Shown: in pieces, positions 14,770 through 23,798 of the stretch
Layout of the letters: the number at the start of each line of letters is the position of its first letter
Numbering within the stretch: the stretch's first letter is position 1
NCBI GenBank assembly: GCA_011620785.1
Contig: WOYM01000053.1
Location: 1-31,284 of the forward strand
Direction: 5' to 3'
DNA from: Methanothrix sp.
Lineage (GTDB): Archaea; Halobacteriota; Methanosarcinia; Methanotrichales; Methanotrichaceae
DNA: 31,284 bases
Translations under genes and position numbers: made by a program
The notes under the pieces: model-generated
Databases searched by the model: none
Seen by the model: the letters and a program-made list of their open reading frames with translations, nothing else
Told to the model about the DNA's origin: nothing

Positions 14770-17202
14770 TCAGTTCTGCCGTTGCCGTCCGCCCTTCGAC
14801 CAGCTGCCAATTCCATCGGCTTCGCCAATCGCACTGACATCGGATCTCAAGATCGCTCTCAACTCTTCCAGGTTCACCGGCTTGCTGATGTAGCCGTCCA
14901 TTCCCGACTCGATGCATTTCTCCTTGTCACCCTCCATGGCAAATGCGGTGATGGCGATGATTTTTGGCCATGTCGGCCGGTTTTCTCTGATTTTTCTGGC
15001 AGCATCCAGCCCATCCATCTCTGGCATTTGAATGTCCATGAGGATCACATCGTAATCCTGGCGATCCAGGGCGGCGAGGACCTCCAGGCCATTAGCAGCC
15101 ACATCAGCGCGATAGCCGAGCTTATGGAGCATCTTTTGCATAACCTTCTGATTGATTATGTTATCCTCCGCCACCAGTATACGTAAAGGACGCTGGGGGC
15201 CCATAGAGATGCTGCTCTTCGATCCTTTTGCCAGCTTTCCGGGCGGTGGCGATAACGCTTCCATTGCCTTTATAGTGAAATGGAATGTTGAGCCCTTACC
15301 CTCCTCTGACTCCGCCCAAATCGAGCCATTCATGAGCTCCACGAGCCTCCTGCTTATTGCCAGGCCCAGGCCTGCGCCACCATACCTGCGAGTGGTACAG
15401 GGCTCAACCTGGCAGAAGGACTGGAAGAGGCAGCCCATCTTCTCTGCAGGTATTCCGATGCCCGTATCCATAACGTCGAATTGGATCTCATGCTCTCTAC
15501 CCCCCAGATCTCTGCCCGTAACCAGGATCCTGACCTCTCCAGAGCTGGTGAACTTCACCGCATTGCCCAATATATTGACCAGTATCTGGCGCAGCCTGGT
15601 GGGATCGCTGACAATGGTCTTTGGAATACTCTCCTCTATATCATATCCTAAGGTCAGGCCCTTTTCCTGGGCAACTGGAGCCATCAGATCAACAGCATCC
15701 TCGATGCTCTTTTTGATATCAAAAGGCTGAACCTCCAGCTCCATCTTGCCGCTATCGATCTTCGAGAAGTCCAGGATATCGTTGATTATCGATAAAAGGG
15801 CATATCCACTGCTTCTGATGATCTCAAGATGGTCGCATTGCTCTCTATTCAGATCCGTGCCCAGGAGAATTCCAGTGAGGCCGATGACGGCATTCAGGGG
15901 GGTTCTGATCTCATGGCTCATATTGGCTAAAAACTCGGATTTAGCGTTGGTTGCCGCCTCTGCCGCCTCTTTGGATCTTCTCAGATCCTCTTCGATCTTC
16001 TTTCGATCTAAAATCTCCTCCTCTAGCTTTCTGTTTGCCGCCTTCAGCATAGCTGTCCTATCCATAACCCTGCTCTCTAGATGCTGGTTAAGCCTTCGCA
16101 CCTCCTCCTCTGCTCTTTTGGATGTCTGGAATAATCTCTCATTCTCCTTCAGAGCGACAATCTGGCGAATGACTATCAGACCTATTATCCCTCCAACAGA
16201 ATAAGATAGATGAGGCGTGCTTATGGCAAGAGGACGGTTAAAGCTCCAGAGAAGGATAATGTATGCGCCAGCAGCGAAGATGTAAGGGATGTAGCGAGCA
16301 CCAGGAAACTGCACCATGCCGGAATCAAGAGCATAAGGGGATGCAGAGGATGCCACGATGCGGGCATAAGCAGGCTCGTCTGAGGGAACCTTCGGCAATG
16401 GTGGTATATCGCCCGGTGATATGCTGGCCTGCAGTATTCCCGCCAGGCCGATCATCGAGTAGGCCATTATCCAGCCCACGTCCCAAATGCCGCCCGAATC
16501 ATATCTGTTGTTCAATGATTGGTATACCAGGATGAGATCAGTGATGATCATCACTGCCGTTCCCATCACCAGAAGAAGCACTGGACCCATCTGCTGAAAT
16601 CGGATCCGCCGAAAGAGGAGTTCAACCAGCGCAAAGAGAAGCATCAAATCCATGACTGGATATGCCACAGAAAACGCCTGGGTGCGGATATCTGCTCCTG
16701 CGCTGGACTCGATCGTGGGTGCGATCAAAACCACCCAGAATATTATAACTGAGGCGATGATCACGATCCCTTCATCCAGCATGACCTTCAGCCGTTCACT
16801 GGAGGTCAGGGATTGGGTGGGCATGAGGAGAATGCCCGCGATGAAGAGGGGGTACTGAATCAAAAACAGCCAGTCTGCCATGGATGGGAAGGGTGGCTGA
16901 TCCAGCACTATCTCAGTATAAGCCCAGGCGATGTCACCCAAGGTATGGGCCACCAGGGCAAGAGCGAAAATCGTCCATGCCATACGGACCTGTCTCCCAT
17001 AGGCAGAAGACCTCCTGGCAGCATAAAAAAGGGCTAGTGCGGCCAGAGAATCGACCAGGATCGCCAGCACATCGCTCGCTGCGGTCTGCAGCTCATCTTT
17101 TAAGAGGATGCTAAATGAGATTGAGCAGAGGGCAAAGATGAAGGCCAGCATCAAGGCCATGTTAAACGATATGATCGACTTTTTGCATTGATCAGAGGTC
17201 AT
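14770..17202 (-). CDS. membrane-bound hybrid histidine kinase with C-terminal receiver
   Basis: About 810 residues. The N-terminal 350 residues carry roughly eight hydrophobic segments (an integral membrane sensor), followed by a coiled-coil stretch (EEEVRRLNQHLESRVMDRT), HisKA with H-box NMSHEIRTPLNAV (His near residue 430), an HATPase_c domain (NILGNAVKFTSSG, DTGIGIPAEKMG, GGAGLGLAISRRLVELMNG) and a receiver domain with phospho-acceptor Asp near residue 722 (DVILMDIQMPEMDG) and conserved Lys in GYISKPVN. It should sense a signal in or near the membrane and pass phosphate to its own receiver. There is no output domain and no partner regulator nearby. ATG 17202 has AAGGT 6 nt upstream and is preferred over TTG 17208. 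Confidence 0.93.
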   Translation of the reverse strand: MTSDQCKKSIISFNMALMLAFIFALCSISFSILLKDELQTAASDVLAILVDSLAALALFYAARRSSAYGRQVRMAWTIFALALVAHTLGDIAWAYTEIVLDQPPFPSMADWLFLIQYPLFIAGILLMPTQSLTSSERLKVMLDEGIVIIASVIIFWVVLIAPTIESSAGADIRTQAFSVAYPVMDLMLLFALVELLFRRIRFQQMGPVLLLVMGTAVMIITDLILVYQSLNNRYDSGGIWDVGWIMAYSMIGLAGILQASISPGDIPPLPKVPSDEPAYARIVASSASPYALDSGMVQFPGARYIPYIFAAGAYIILLWSFNRPLAISTPHLSYSVGGIIGLIVIRQIVALKENERLFQTSKRAEEEVRRLNQHLESRVMDRTAMLKAANRKLEEEILDRKKIEEDLRRSKEAAEAATNAKSEFLANMSHEIRTPLNAVIGLTGILLGTDLNREQCDHLEIIRSSGYALLSIINDILDFSKIDSGKMELEVQPFDIKKSIEDAVDLMAPVAQEKGLTLGYDIEESIPKTIVSDPTRLRQILVNILGNAVKFTSSGEVRILVTGRDLGGREHEIQFDVMDTGIGIPAEKMGCLFQSFCQVEPCTTRRYGGAGLGLAISRRLVELMNGSIWAESEEGKGSTFHFTIKAMEALSPPPGKLAKGSKSSISMGPQRPLRILVAEDNIINQKVMQKMLHKLGYRADVAANGLEVLAALDRQDYDVILMDIQMPEMDGLDAARKIRENRPTWPKIIAITAFAMEGDKEKCIESGMDGYISKPVNLEELRAILRSDVSAIGEADGIGSWSKGGRQRQN

Positions 17203-17481
17203 GGGCAAACCTTCATCTTGCTGCTTATCTGTGCATATCTATTATTGGCCTATCATAACTGTCTTCGGAACCCCTGATGAAGATGTATCAATTATTAGCC
17301 TTCCTTTTTTGCAGCCTTTTTCGCCATATTATAGTCTCTGAATGCGGATCAGGTTCTCTAATACTGATAGAAAAAGCTTTGCATCATTGCCCCGATCAGT
17401 CCCTGAGGACTTATGCGGAAATAATAGAAAAATTTAACTATAATGATATGAATTATGGATTGAGCATAAGGGGGATTAAAT

Positions 17482-18324
17482 GTGGATTATTCGAAGGAGA
17501 GAAATCATCGCAGGGCTTTTTTGATATCTGCTCTGCTAATAGCTTTGATTTTCGGTTCGGCTCAGGCCATTACCACTAAGGACCTCATATTTGCCAAGAG
17601 CCCACAGACAACACAGTCCATCTCGACAGTGGTGGCGGATGCCATGAACCAGGCCCCTGTGGCCAAAGGCCTGACTCCCGATCAGGAAGGGCCGCTGACA
17701 GCCGGTTCACCGGTTGTCTGGACAGGCGATGCCTTTGACTCCGAAAAGGATGAGCTATACTATCAGTTCTGGTTGAACGGGCCGATGACAGGAAACACCT
17801 GGATGCCCATGAACACTTGGAGCAAGAACAATACCTGGACCTGGGAGACCAGCGCCATAGACATTGGCAATAATGTCATCGATATGCGTATCAGGGATGG
17901 ACGCCATGCTCCCCCTTGGGGACATGATGCCCATATCAGCGCAGAATATGTCATCAGCGAGAGTGCTGGCATCGCTGGCAGCTCGAAATCGAACTCCAAG
18001 CCGACTCTGACCAGCATAAAATCGGATAAGCAAACCCCGCAGGATAAGGGCGCCACTATTACCTGGACGGCTAAGGCGACAGACCCGGACATGGATACGG
18101 TTCTATATCGCTATGTCCTTAAGGGGCCTTCAACAGATGAACAATGGGTGCCCATGACCGACTGGACCACGAACGGTGTCTGGTCCTGGGATACGAGCAC
18201 TGGAAAGGCCGGCATATACATGATTGAGGTCTGGATTAGAGACGGATACCATGCAGATGTCGATAATTGGGATGACTCCAAGAGAACGCCATTTGTCCTG
18301 ATGCAAAAGGGAATAATCAAGTAG
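17482..18324 (+). CDS. secreted protein with two tandem Ig-like repeats
   Basis: A 280-residue exported protein. After a short basic start, a signal segment (RAFLISALLIALIFGSAQA) is followed by two related modules of about 95 residues. Both contain a core of the form P-D/Q..G..I/V-W-T..A-D..D..YY/YR..L-GP, then W-M/V-P-M and W-W/S-W-DTS-like strands (TWMPMNTWSKNNTWTWETSA versus QWVPMTDWTTNGVWSWDTST). They look like beta-sandwich repeats of the kind in methanogen surface proteins. No enzyme motif is seen. The start is GTG, with AGGGGG 7 nt upstream. The next gene starts 2 nt after its stop, so the two are co-transcribed although their functions look unrelated. A TATA-like stretch lies around 17428-17440. 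Confidence 0.82.
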   Translation: MDYSKERNHRRAFLISALLIALIFGSAQAITTKDLIFAKSPQTTQSISTVVADAMNQAPVAKGLTPDQEGPLTAGSPVVWTGDAFDSEKDELYYQFWLNGPMTGNTWMPMNTWSKNNTWTWETSAIDIGNNVIDMRIRDGRHAPPWGHDAHISAEYVISESAGIAGSSKSNSKPTLTSIKSDKQTPQDKGATITWTAKATDPDMDTVLYRYVLKGPSTDEQWVPMTDWTTNGVWSWDTSTGKAGIYMIEVWIRDGYHADVDNWDDSKRTPFVLMQKGIIK

Positions 18325-18326
18325 AG

Positions 18327-18995
18327 ATGAATTTGAGAAATGCTGTCGTCTCCTGGACGGGAGGAAAGGATGGATGCTTATCCTGCTATAAAGCGATGCA
18401 AGAGGGATGGCGGGTCAATTATCTTCTCAGCTTCAGGAATATGTCACGGATTGGATCTCATGATATCAATCCAGAGCTGATTCAGGCCCAGTCAGAGGCA
18501 GTTGGAATTCCTCTCATCCAGAATGGATTCACCTCATATGAACAGGAGTTCAAGAGGACCATTCTGGATCTTCGCGCCAAAGGGGAGAAGATCGATGGAG
18601 CTGTTTTCGGCCATATCCAGACCCACAAAAAACTGGTGGACAGGATCTGTGCAGGTCTAAATCTCGATCTGCTGCTGCCCCTATGGCAACAGGATTCGAG
18701 GAAGATCCTGAAGGAGATCACAGGTTCGGGTTTTGAGGTGATAGTGATAAGCGTCAAGGATGGCCTCATGGGCAGAGAATGGCTGGGCAGGAGGGTTGAT
18801 GAAGAATTTTCACAGGATCTGAAGGATCTGGACCAATCCATTGACCCCTGCGGAGAGAATGGGGAGTTTCACACCATCGTCACAGACGGCCCGATCTTCA
18901 AGAAGAGGATTATGATGTCCGGAAGCGAGGCGGTATTGAGGGAAGGCTACTGGTTCCTCAACATAAAGGAGTTTTCAATTCAGAAAAAGTTATGA
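18327..18995 (+). CDS. Dph6/COG2102-type ATP-pyrophosphatase (putative diphthine-ammonia ligase)
   Basis: A 222-residue soluble protein of the adenine-nucleotide alpha hydrolase/PP-loop group. The loop near the N-terminus reads SWTGGKDGCLSC (residues 9-20), a variant of the usual SGGKDS with Gly in place of the final Ser. The family signature GENGEFHTIV is near residue 180, and GAVFGHIQTHKK and PLWQQDS are also typical. Members act in the last amidation step of diphthamide on elongation factor 2, or in related uncharacterised ligations. Assignment to Dph6 itself is tentative because several COG2102 paralogues exist in archaea. It follows the secreted protein by 2 nt. Confidence 0.8.
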   Translation: MNLRNAVVSWTGGKDGCLSCYKAMQEGWRVNYLLSFRNMSRIGSHDINPELIQAQSEAVGIPLIQNGFTSYEQEFKRTILDLRAKGEKIDGAVFGHIQTHKKLVDRICAGLNLDLLLPLWQQDSRKILKEITGSGFEVIVISVKDGLMGREWLGRRVDEEFSQDLKDLDQSIDPCGENGEFHTIVTDGPIFKKRIMMSGSEAVLREGYWFLNIKEFSIQKKL

Positions 18996-19236
18996 CGAAG
19001 GCCTCATTGAAAGCGCCCCTCGCATGGGCCGAGACATGCTTGTTTTATGGGGAACGCCCCTGGCAGCAAATCTCAAGCGATTTTGCCTGCATACTCTGCT
19101 GGAGGGAAGAAAAAATCTGCCAAGCAAAATATTTTTAATACTTGCGTGCTACAACACATAATATGCCTGGACTAGTTCATACAAAGAAAAGGCTAAATAT
19201 GAATAAACATAACTGCCTTCGCAGACATTTGAGAAC

Positions 19237-19254
19237 AAAGGAGGGTTTCGTATA
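19237..19254 (+). promoter_or_regulatory. strong ribosome binding site ahead of an AUA start
   Basis: AAAGGAGG (19237-19244) is followed by a 7-nt spacer and ATA at 19252-19254, which begins a textbook signal peptide. No ATG, GTG or TTG exists in this frame between the upstream in-frame stop (19210-19212) and ATG 19336. The site decides the start of the gene at 19252-20208. Confidence 0.65.
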
Positions 19255-20208
19255 AAGAAAGTATTAGTCAAGATAGGATTAGTATTAATTTTTCTGCTGC
19301 TAATCACGGGAATTACCTGGGCAGGAAAATATGATATGAATCCTGGAAGAGAAGCGATCAAGTATAAGCATGAGATGACCGATGATGTAACCGGACAAGG
19401 CTTTGCTGTGGAGTATAAGAGTATAAATACAAATAACCTCTCCCTGCTGGAGTACTACCACGGCAGCGGATCTGTGGACATGGCCGATATACTCAACTCC
19501 CAGCAGAAGACCACCAGCGGCTCCTACTACTACCTGGATTACGATGGACTGATGAAGGAAGCCTCAAAGGGTGCTAACAGCGTCGTCAGCTACACCAGGC
19601 AGTATGATAATGTCCAGTCGCCCACTACATTTGCCTATGGCACCGGCTGGTATGCCGCGAATCCCATTGAGTACAATTCCCTTATCAAGGATAAGACCGA
19701 GGCCAGGAGCTATCAAGAGTCTGCGTCAATGCACCGCCAGGTGGAGTATGCTCATGCTCTCAAAGGGGACATTGCTGTGGACATCAACTGTACTGGCCCC
19801 ACAGACAAGACAGATGGCGTGGGCATTCTCAGCATGAAGATCGAAGACGATGTTTTTCAGGGTACCCTTCACATAGGTGAGCTGCTGTTGAGCCCCAACG
19901 AAAAGACTCAGCCAAAGACATTTGATCCCATAATCGAGGTCCAAAATGACTACATCGGCAACTTCCAGGTTCAAAAGACGATGAAGCTGGAGGTAACCAA
20001 GGCCAGAAAGACTTCTCAGGTGGACTGGCTCCCCTGCTGCATGGGCGGCTTCTTCGACCTTCCATCCTATAACTTCGATGTACAGTACGCCAGCTGGAAG
20101 GGAATATTCGACTGCTCCTGCCGGGAGGAATCAATCTCCACCATGAAACCAGCGTGGGACACGACAAAAGCACAGTTCCCCACCCAGGAGTATCAGCTTA
20201 AGCCCTGA
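19252..20208 (+). CDS. secreted protein of unknown function, apparent AUA start
   Basis: From ATA 19252 the frame gives 318 residues; the first ATG, at 19336, would give 290. The extra 28 residues read (M)KKVLVKIGLVLIFLLLITGI then TWAGKYD, a typical signal peptide with cleavage after WA, so the longer form is almost certainly biological. The mature part is rich in Tyr, Ser and Asp, with no membrane segment, and has a late Cys cluster (LPCCMGG and FDCSC). I do not recognise the family; it may be a surface or cell-envelope protein. A TATA-like ATATTTTTAATAC at about 19129-19141 would give a leader of roughly 85 nt. A terminator follows directly. Confidence 0.75.
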   Translation: MKKVLVKIGLVLIFLLLITGITWAGKYDMNPGREAIKYKHEMTDDVTGQGFAVEYKSINTNNLSLLEYYHGSGSVDMADILNSQQKTTSGSYYYLDYDGLMKEASKGANSVVSYTRQYDNVQSPTTFAYGTGWYAANPIEYNSLIKDKTEARSYQESASMHRQVEYAHALKGDIAVDINCTGPTDKTDGVGILSMKIEDDVFQGTLHIGELLLSPNEKTQPKTFDPIIEVQNDYIGNFQVQKTMKLEVTKARKTSQVDWLPCCMGGFFDLPSYNFDVQYASWKGIFDCSCREESISTMKPAWDTTKAQFPTQEYQLKP

Positions 20209-20229
20209 AGGGGGCCTAAGCTTTTTTTT
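20196..20229 (+). terminator. terminator after the secreted protein
   Basis: GCTTA (20196-20200) pairs with TAAGC (20217-20221), with an inner partial GCCC/GGGC pairing, and eight T follow (20222-20229). The stem starts inside the last codons of the gene. Confidence 0.65.
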
Positions 20230-20562
20230 ATGCTTCCACTGCCATATCGTCTATAGATCCGATCCCAGTAACTCTTGCTCAGGGACAAGCCTTATCATCT
20301 CGGTCGTCGATCTGTTATTGTTAAGAATGCCAGCCAAGAGGTGGAAGGCAAAAGCCGGTGTGATGTGGCTTGAAGGCTGGCCAGGCATGCAGCTCCTTTT
20401 TATATAAAATGAATTTTACGTGATGATCTCCCGCTCCAATGAACCATGGGACAAGTATAAATGGCTTGCAAGGCGGTGGAATGGCTTAACCTGGCTTGGC
20501 AAAGAGTCTGAAGCCTTGCCGCCTCGCCATCTGGAGAAAAAAACCAGCGCTAAATACTGGAA
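20230..20562. other. intergenic region, no gene recognised
   Basis: A 333-nt stretch between the terminator of the secreted protein and the stop of the winged-helix gene. A TATA-like TTTTTATATAAAATG occurs near 20396-20410, with only tiny frames after it (the longest begins at ATG 20461, 16 codons). Nothing here resembles a tRNA or a known RNA. A short untranslated RNA from the 20400 promoter is possible but unsupported. Confidence 0.4.
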
Positions 20563-20823
20563 TTAAACTAACTTTTTGTCCCTGAGAATTTGACGTCCTT
20601 TAGCGGCAATACCTACATAATTTATACCATTCAAAAGGCTCATGCCGGGTGTGTATGTGCCTCTTCCGACTTTTATATATCCATCTTCATCCATTATTTC
20701 TAATCTGTCTCCAATCTCCTCATCAGAGAGGCAAAACTTGTCTATGAGGTAGAGAGGAGCTATGAGGGAACTATGCGATTTCTCGTAAATTGCTTTGAGA
20801 ATTCCAACGTCTATATCATCCAT
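20563..20823 (-). CDS. small winged-helix-like DNA-binding protein
   Basis: An 86-residue soluble protein with the layout of a single winged helix domain: a first helix (DDIDVGILKAIYEKS), a second and recognition helix (FCLSDEEIGDRLEIMDEDGY, where LSDEEIGDRLEIMDEDGYI is a typical helix-turn-helix and following helix) and a wing (IKVGRGTYTPG). The C-terminal part (GINYVGIAAKGRQIL) fits the last helix. It may be a transcription regulator, though no target is evident. AAAGGAGC lies about 8 nt before the ATG. It stands alone and is divergent from the AI-2E-type gene at 21022. Confidence 0.7.
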   Translation of the reverse strand: MDDIDVGILKAIYEKSHSSLIAPLYLIDKFCLSDEEIGDRLEIMDEDGYIKVGRGTYTPGMSLLNGINYVGIAAKGRQILRDKKLV

Positions 20824-21021
20824 ATCTTATGCTCCTTTAATTTTTCTAGATAGAATGAACTCTATGGAATATCAAGCCTTTGCCTCTGCGCAAGATATCC
20901 CTGGCTCTGCTCTCCTCTGCTCTCGGATCAATGGCATAGGGTTAGTTTTTCATCTGTGATGATGATATGGCATTAGAGTGAGTACAAAGGTATATCTAGA
21001 ATTGAAGATATATTATATAAC

Positions 21022-22119
21022 ATGGATCAGCGCCGCAAATTCTACATTATCTTTGCCGCGATTATATTCATTTTTATTATCTTCGCGATATATCTTAGCA
21101 GAGATTTTATATCAACTATTCTTTTAAGCTTTCTTCTGGCATATATTTTGGATCCTGTCTTCATGTATTTCTCCAGGAACGTCGGTCACCATCGTCGGGC
21201 ATCTGCTTTTATTTCTATATCAATAATATTCTTTATATTATTATTTATCGTTTTTGCAGCAGCTGACGCGGTAATAACGGAGATGTCGAATCTGCTGGGC
21301 TTAGGTGGGGTGGCTTATCTTCAGATACAGGCAGCCAATTTTTCTGCCGCTATCAATAGATTTTCTGAAGCGTACCTGCCCGCTTTTGTTGCAGAATATG
21401 TGAAGGGTATTGGCGACATTCCCACTGCCCTCATCTTAATGGTCCAACCAGTTTTCCAGGACAATATCATAAGCTTCGCCTCAAATCTGCCCATATATTT
21501 CACTCAGTTTCTGCTGGCAATAATCTTTACCTATTACTTCCTTATGGACGGCAAAGGGATAATAAAAAAATATGTTTGCCTACTTCCTGAAAAAGATATA
21601 ACCACACATTTCCTTATGGAACTGGATCTTATCTATAAGAGCCTTTTCCGGGTATTTTTTCTCACCTCTCTGATTATCGGGATCATAGGGGCTACAGGGT
21701 TTTTTGTGCTTGGAATACCCTATCCTCTCCTTTTGGGCATGATGATAGCAGTTGCCGGCCTGGTTCCATTGGTAGGACCAGAAATGATCTTCGGGCCGAT
21801 TGCCCTATATTACCTGCTCAATGAAGACTATACAAAAGGCTTTGCTTTGTTGGCCTTCGGAGTTATCTTCCTCACAGTAATCCCCAATAACTTCATTCTC
21901 CCTCGCCTGGCATCCGCAAGTGCCTCTATCCATCCCCTCATCACCCTCATAGCATTTACGGCTCCAGTCTTTGTAATCGGGCTAATAGGCGTGATAGTTG
22001 GTCCAGTTGTCTACGGGTTCATACTGGCGGCTTTCAGGACAATGGTACACTTTCGAAAAGCGGCCTTTGAAGCAGAATCAGCAGCATCTTCATCTGCACC
22101 TGGTTCAATGTTGCCTTAA
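21022..22119 (+). CDS. AI-2E family transporter (PerM/YhhT-like membrane protein)
   Basis: A 365-residue integral membrane protein with about eight hydrophobic segments, of the AI-2E family transporter group (COG0628, formerly UPF0118). Typical features are the N-terminal segment LLSFLLAYILDPVFMYFSR, a soluble central part, FTYYFLMDGKGI, and the C-terminal PLLLGMMIAVAGLVPLVGPE and PRLASASASIHPLITLIAFT with GPVVYGF. Members export small molecules or act as sodium/proton antiporters; the substrate here is unknown. A TATA-like GGTATATCT at about 20988-20996 lies only 25-30 nt before the ATG, so the transcript is probably leaderless. The last 25 residues are Ala/Ser-rich and variable. Its end meets the hairpin at 22137-22170. 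Confidence 0.9.
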   Translation: MDQRRKFYIIFAAIIFIFIIFAIYLSRDFISTILLSFLLAYILDPVFMYFSRNVGHHRRASAFISISIIFFILLFIVFAAADAVITEMSNLLGLGGVAYLQIQAANFSAAINRFSEAYLPAFVAEYVKGIGDIPTALILMVQPVFQDNIISFASNLPIYFTQFLLAIIFTYYFLMDGKGIIKKYVCLLPEKDITTHFLMELDLIYKSLFRVFFLTSLIIGIIGATGFFVLGIPYPLLLGMMIAVAGLVPLVGPEMIFGPIALYYLLNEDYTKGFALLAFGVIFLTVIPNNFILPRLASASASIHPLITLIAFTAPVFVIGLIGVIVGPVVYGFILAAFRTMVHFRKAAFEAESAASSSAPGSMLP

Positions 22120-22136
22120 AAATTAAATATAAAATC

Positions 22137-22170
22137 ATTTGAGCGGGTCTATCTTTCGACCCACTCAAAT
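22137..22170. terminator. bidirectional hairpin between convergent genes
   Basis: ATTTGAG-C-GGGTC, an 8-nt loop, then GACCC-A-CTCAAAT: a 12-bp stem with one mismatch. It sits between the AI-2E-type gene and the convergent gene ending at 22149, and overlaps the last codons of the latter. It most likely ends transcription from both sides. Confidence 0.65.
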
Positions 22171-22469
22171 CCCGGATCTTTGATCTTATTAAAATTCTTG
22201 ATGATAGTTGCAGCATCGTTCCTGTTCAGCTTAGCATCCATCATCTTCTCGCAGACACAACGGAGCGCCTCTTTTTCCTTTTTTAGGGCTTCGCTATCTC
22301 CGCTTTTAGAAGCCAGTCCAGAGCTCTCAAAAAGGTGCTCTTTCTCATCCATGTGTGTGGTCTTGCCCCATTTGCTGAACATCTCAGAAGCATTGTCCAG
22401 AAGGCGTTGATCAAATGCCTCTGGAAGCCTGCATTCCTCTATCTGCCGCATAAATTCTTCTTTCTTCAA
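22149..22469 (-). CDS. 106-residue protein of unknown family, paralogue of 13458-13775
   Basis: A soluble, charged, helical protein beginning (M)KKEEFMRQIEECRLPEAFDQ. It shares with the protein at 13458 the blocks MFSKWGKTTHMDEKEHLFES and NFNKIKDPGFEWVER at closely matching positions, so the two are true paralogues. The start is TTG (22469-22467), with GAGGGG 7 nt upstream. The central part differs (SGDSEALKKEKEALRCVCEK) and adds two cysteines. No function is known to me. Its 3' end forms part of the shared hairpin. Confidence 0.8.
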   Translation of the reverse strand: MKKEEFMRQIEECRLPEAFDQRLLDNASEMFSKWGKTTHMDEKEHLFESSGLASKSGDSEALKKEKEALRCVCEKMMDAKLNRNDAATIIKNFNKIKDPGFEWVER

Positions 22470-22591
22470 AATGATCCCCTCAATCTGTTCTGTTAGCTAA
22501 GTTAAACAAAGAGACTGGTTGATCAAGCCACTGCCTTATCCCACTCAGCCCCTCTGAGAAATTTCGTGTCTGGCCGTCTCAAATCTTTTGT

Positions 22592-23389
22592 TTAAGACAT
22601 TGTATGTTCTACCGTCGTTGATTCCATTGTAGCTTGGGAAAACACATCCACTATGACTATGTTGCTTGGCTGGCTGTTTACAACGAAGTAGAGCATATGT
22701 CTTCCAACCTGGTCCGCATTGAAGTTCATGGTGTTATAACCTTGGTTAAACTGATAAGTCTTGTACTCCGAGCTGGTTGTGTCGGTCTGGGTTGTCTCAT
22801 AGAAACCAGCAGGCCCTGCAACCGGTGCGTAGGCGACTAACTGTAACCAGGTTCCGGCGGGGCTTACAACATATTGCGTCCAATTTGTTGCTCCTTGTAT
22901 CCAGAGGTCGTTGGTCTTGGATGTTACTGTTGCTGCATACTGAGCATAAGGCAACCCTACGCCTGCACCGTAGTACACAGTGGAAGGTGATTTATTCGTT
23001 ATATCGAAGGTAATGGGATCGCTTATTATCCCATCCACTACAGGCGTGCCGGAGGTTGAATAATACTGTGTGAAGGACGAGAACGCGGTTTCCGGAACAG
23101 CCTGGCTATAAAAGGCTCCCCCATCCGAAGTGTACCACGGGAAGTTAGGGACAGGCGTATCGAGCCAATGCAACATGCCAGCTATCCCTGGGTCAGTCAT
23201 TGAACGGTCTCTAACGTATCCGCTATCCATGTTGGGGCTAATCCAATCTCCACTAGTTCCCATAACGCTGCCACTATCACTGGAACTTACAACGTTTCCT
23301 CCTTCCAGGTAGTCTTGACCAAAGGCGATACCAGTTAGCAGGCACGCCATGAGTGCTGTCATACACAGCAAAATTTTGTTGTATTTCAT
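22592..23389 (-). CDS. secreted protein of unknown function
   Basis: A 265-residue exported protein. The signal peptide (MKYNKILLCMTALMACLLTG, then IAFG) precedes a Ser/Gly/Tyr-rich mature region without Cys or membrane segments. The pattern of short beta strands with many aromatic and small residues (NKSPSTVYYGAGVGLPYAQY, QFNQGYNTMNFNADQVGRHM) suggests a beta-sandwich or surface-layer-associated protein. I do not recognise a named family. AGGTGAT is placed 3-9 nt before the ATG. It follows the DUF1328-type gene by 42 nt on the same strand and may share its transcript. Confidence 0.75.
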   Translation of the reverse strand: MKYNKILLCMTALMACLLTGIAFGQDYLEGGNVVSSSDSGSVMGTSGDWISPNMDSGYVRDRSMTDPGIAGMLHWLDTPVPNFPWYTSDGGAFYSQAVPETAFSSFTQYYSTSGTPVVDGIISDPITFDITNKSPSTVYYGAGVGLPYAQYAATVTSKTNDLWIQGATNWTQYVVSPAGTWLQLVAYAPVAGPAGFYETTQTDTTSSEYKTYQFNQGYNTMNFNADQVGRHMLYFVVNSQPSNIVIVDVFSQATMESTTVEHTMS

Positions 23390-23431
23390 TTCATCACCTA
23401 AATTGATTTCTTTGATCTCTAATATGCAATC

Positions 23432-23623
23432 CTAAAGTGCAAGTGGCATTACCAGCAGGCTCAATGAGCTTCCGAATATCAGCGTTAACACTGCCAGAAT
23501 GACAAATATGATTATCAGCCATTTAGCGATGTCCATCGATATGCCTGCACCACGTACTCCCAATACACCAAGTATCAAAGCTATTGCGAAGAAGACTAAC
23601 GCCAAATAAAGTAAGTCTGCCAA
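23432..23623 (-). CDS. DUF1328-type small membrane protein
   Basis: A 63-residue protein with two membrane segments: LLYLALVFFAIALILGVLGV, a short Gly-containing loop RGAGISMDIAK, and WLIIIFVILAVLTLIFG. This matches the layout of the DUF1328/YtjA family of small, often stress-linked membrane proteins. The start is TTG at 23623, because GGAGGG lies 5 nt upstream (23629-23634) and the family begins at this hydrophobic segment; a longer frame back to 23707 adds 28 residues unlike the family. It lies between the LEA-like gene and a secreted-protein gene on the same strand. Confidence 0.75.
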   Translation of the reverse strand: MADLLYLALVFFAIALILGVLGVRGAGISMDIAKWLIIIFVILAVLTLIFGSSLSLLVMPLAL

Positions 23624-23763
23624 ATTATCCCTCCATGTTGATGGGTTATTAATCGATACGAGTCTGACTCTCAATTTCGCTTGTCTCAGAGCTTCAAGCG
23701 AATTCAAATCTTAAGGATAGAACATGCAAGTTGCGAACAGGATAGAGAGAGCCTTTAAATCCT

Positions 23764-23780
23764 GCAGGACATTTTCCTGC
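23764..23780 (-). terminator. weak hairpin after the LEA-like gene
   Basis: On either strand GCAGGA and TCCTGC form a 6-bp stem with a 5-nt loop, 19-35 nt past the stop of the LEA-like gene. There is no long T-run on the minus strand, so termination is uncertain. Confidence 0.3.
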
Positions 23781-23798
23781 TTTATTGCATTTCTTTTT

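Noticed and set aside
17277..17579. 100-residue plus-strand frame with a hydrophobic start
   Set aside because: It overlaps the GTG-started secreted protein in another frame, its second half is that gene's shadow, and no ribosome binding site is seen.
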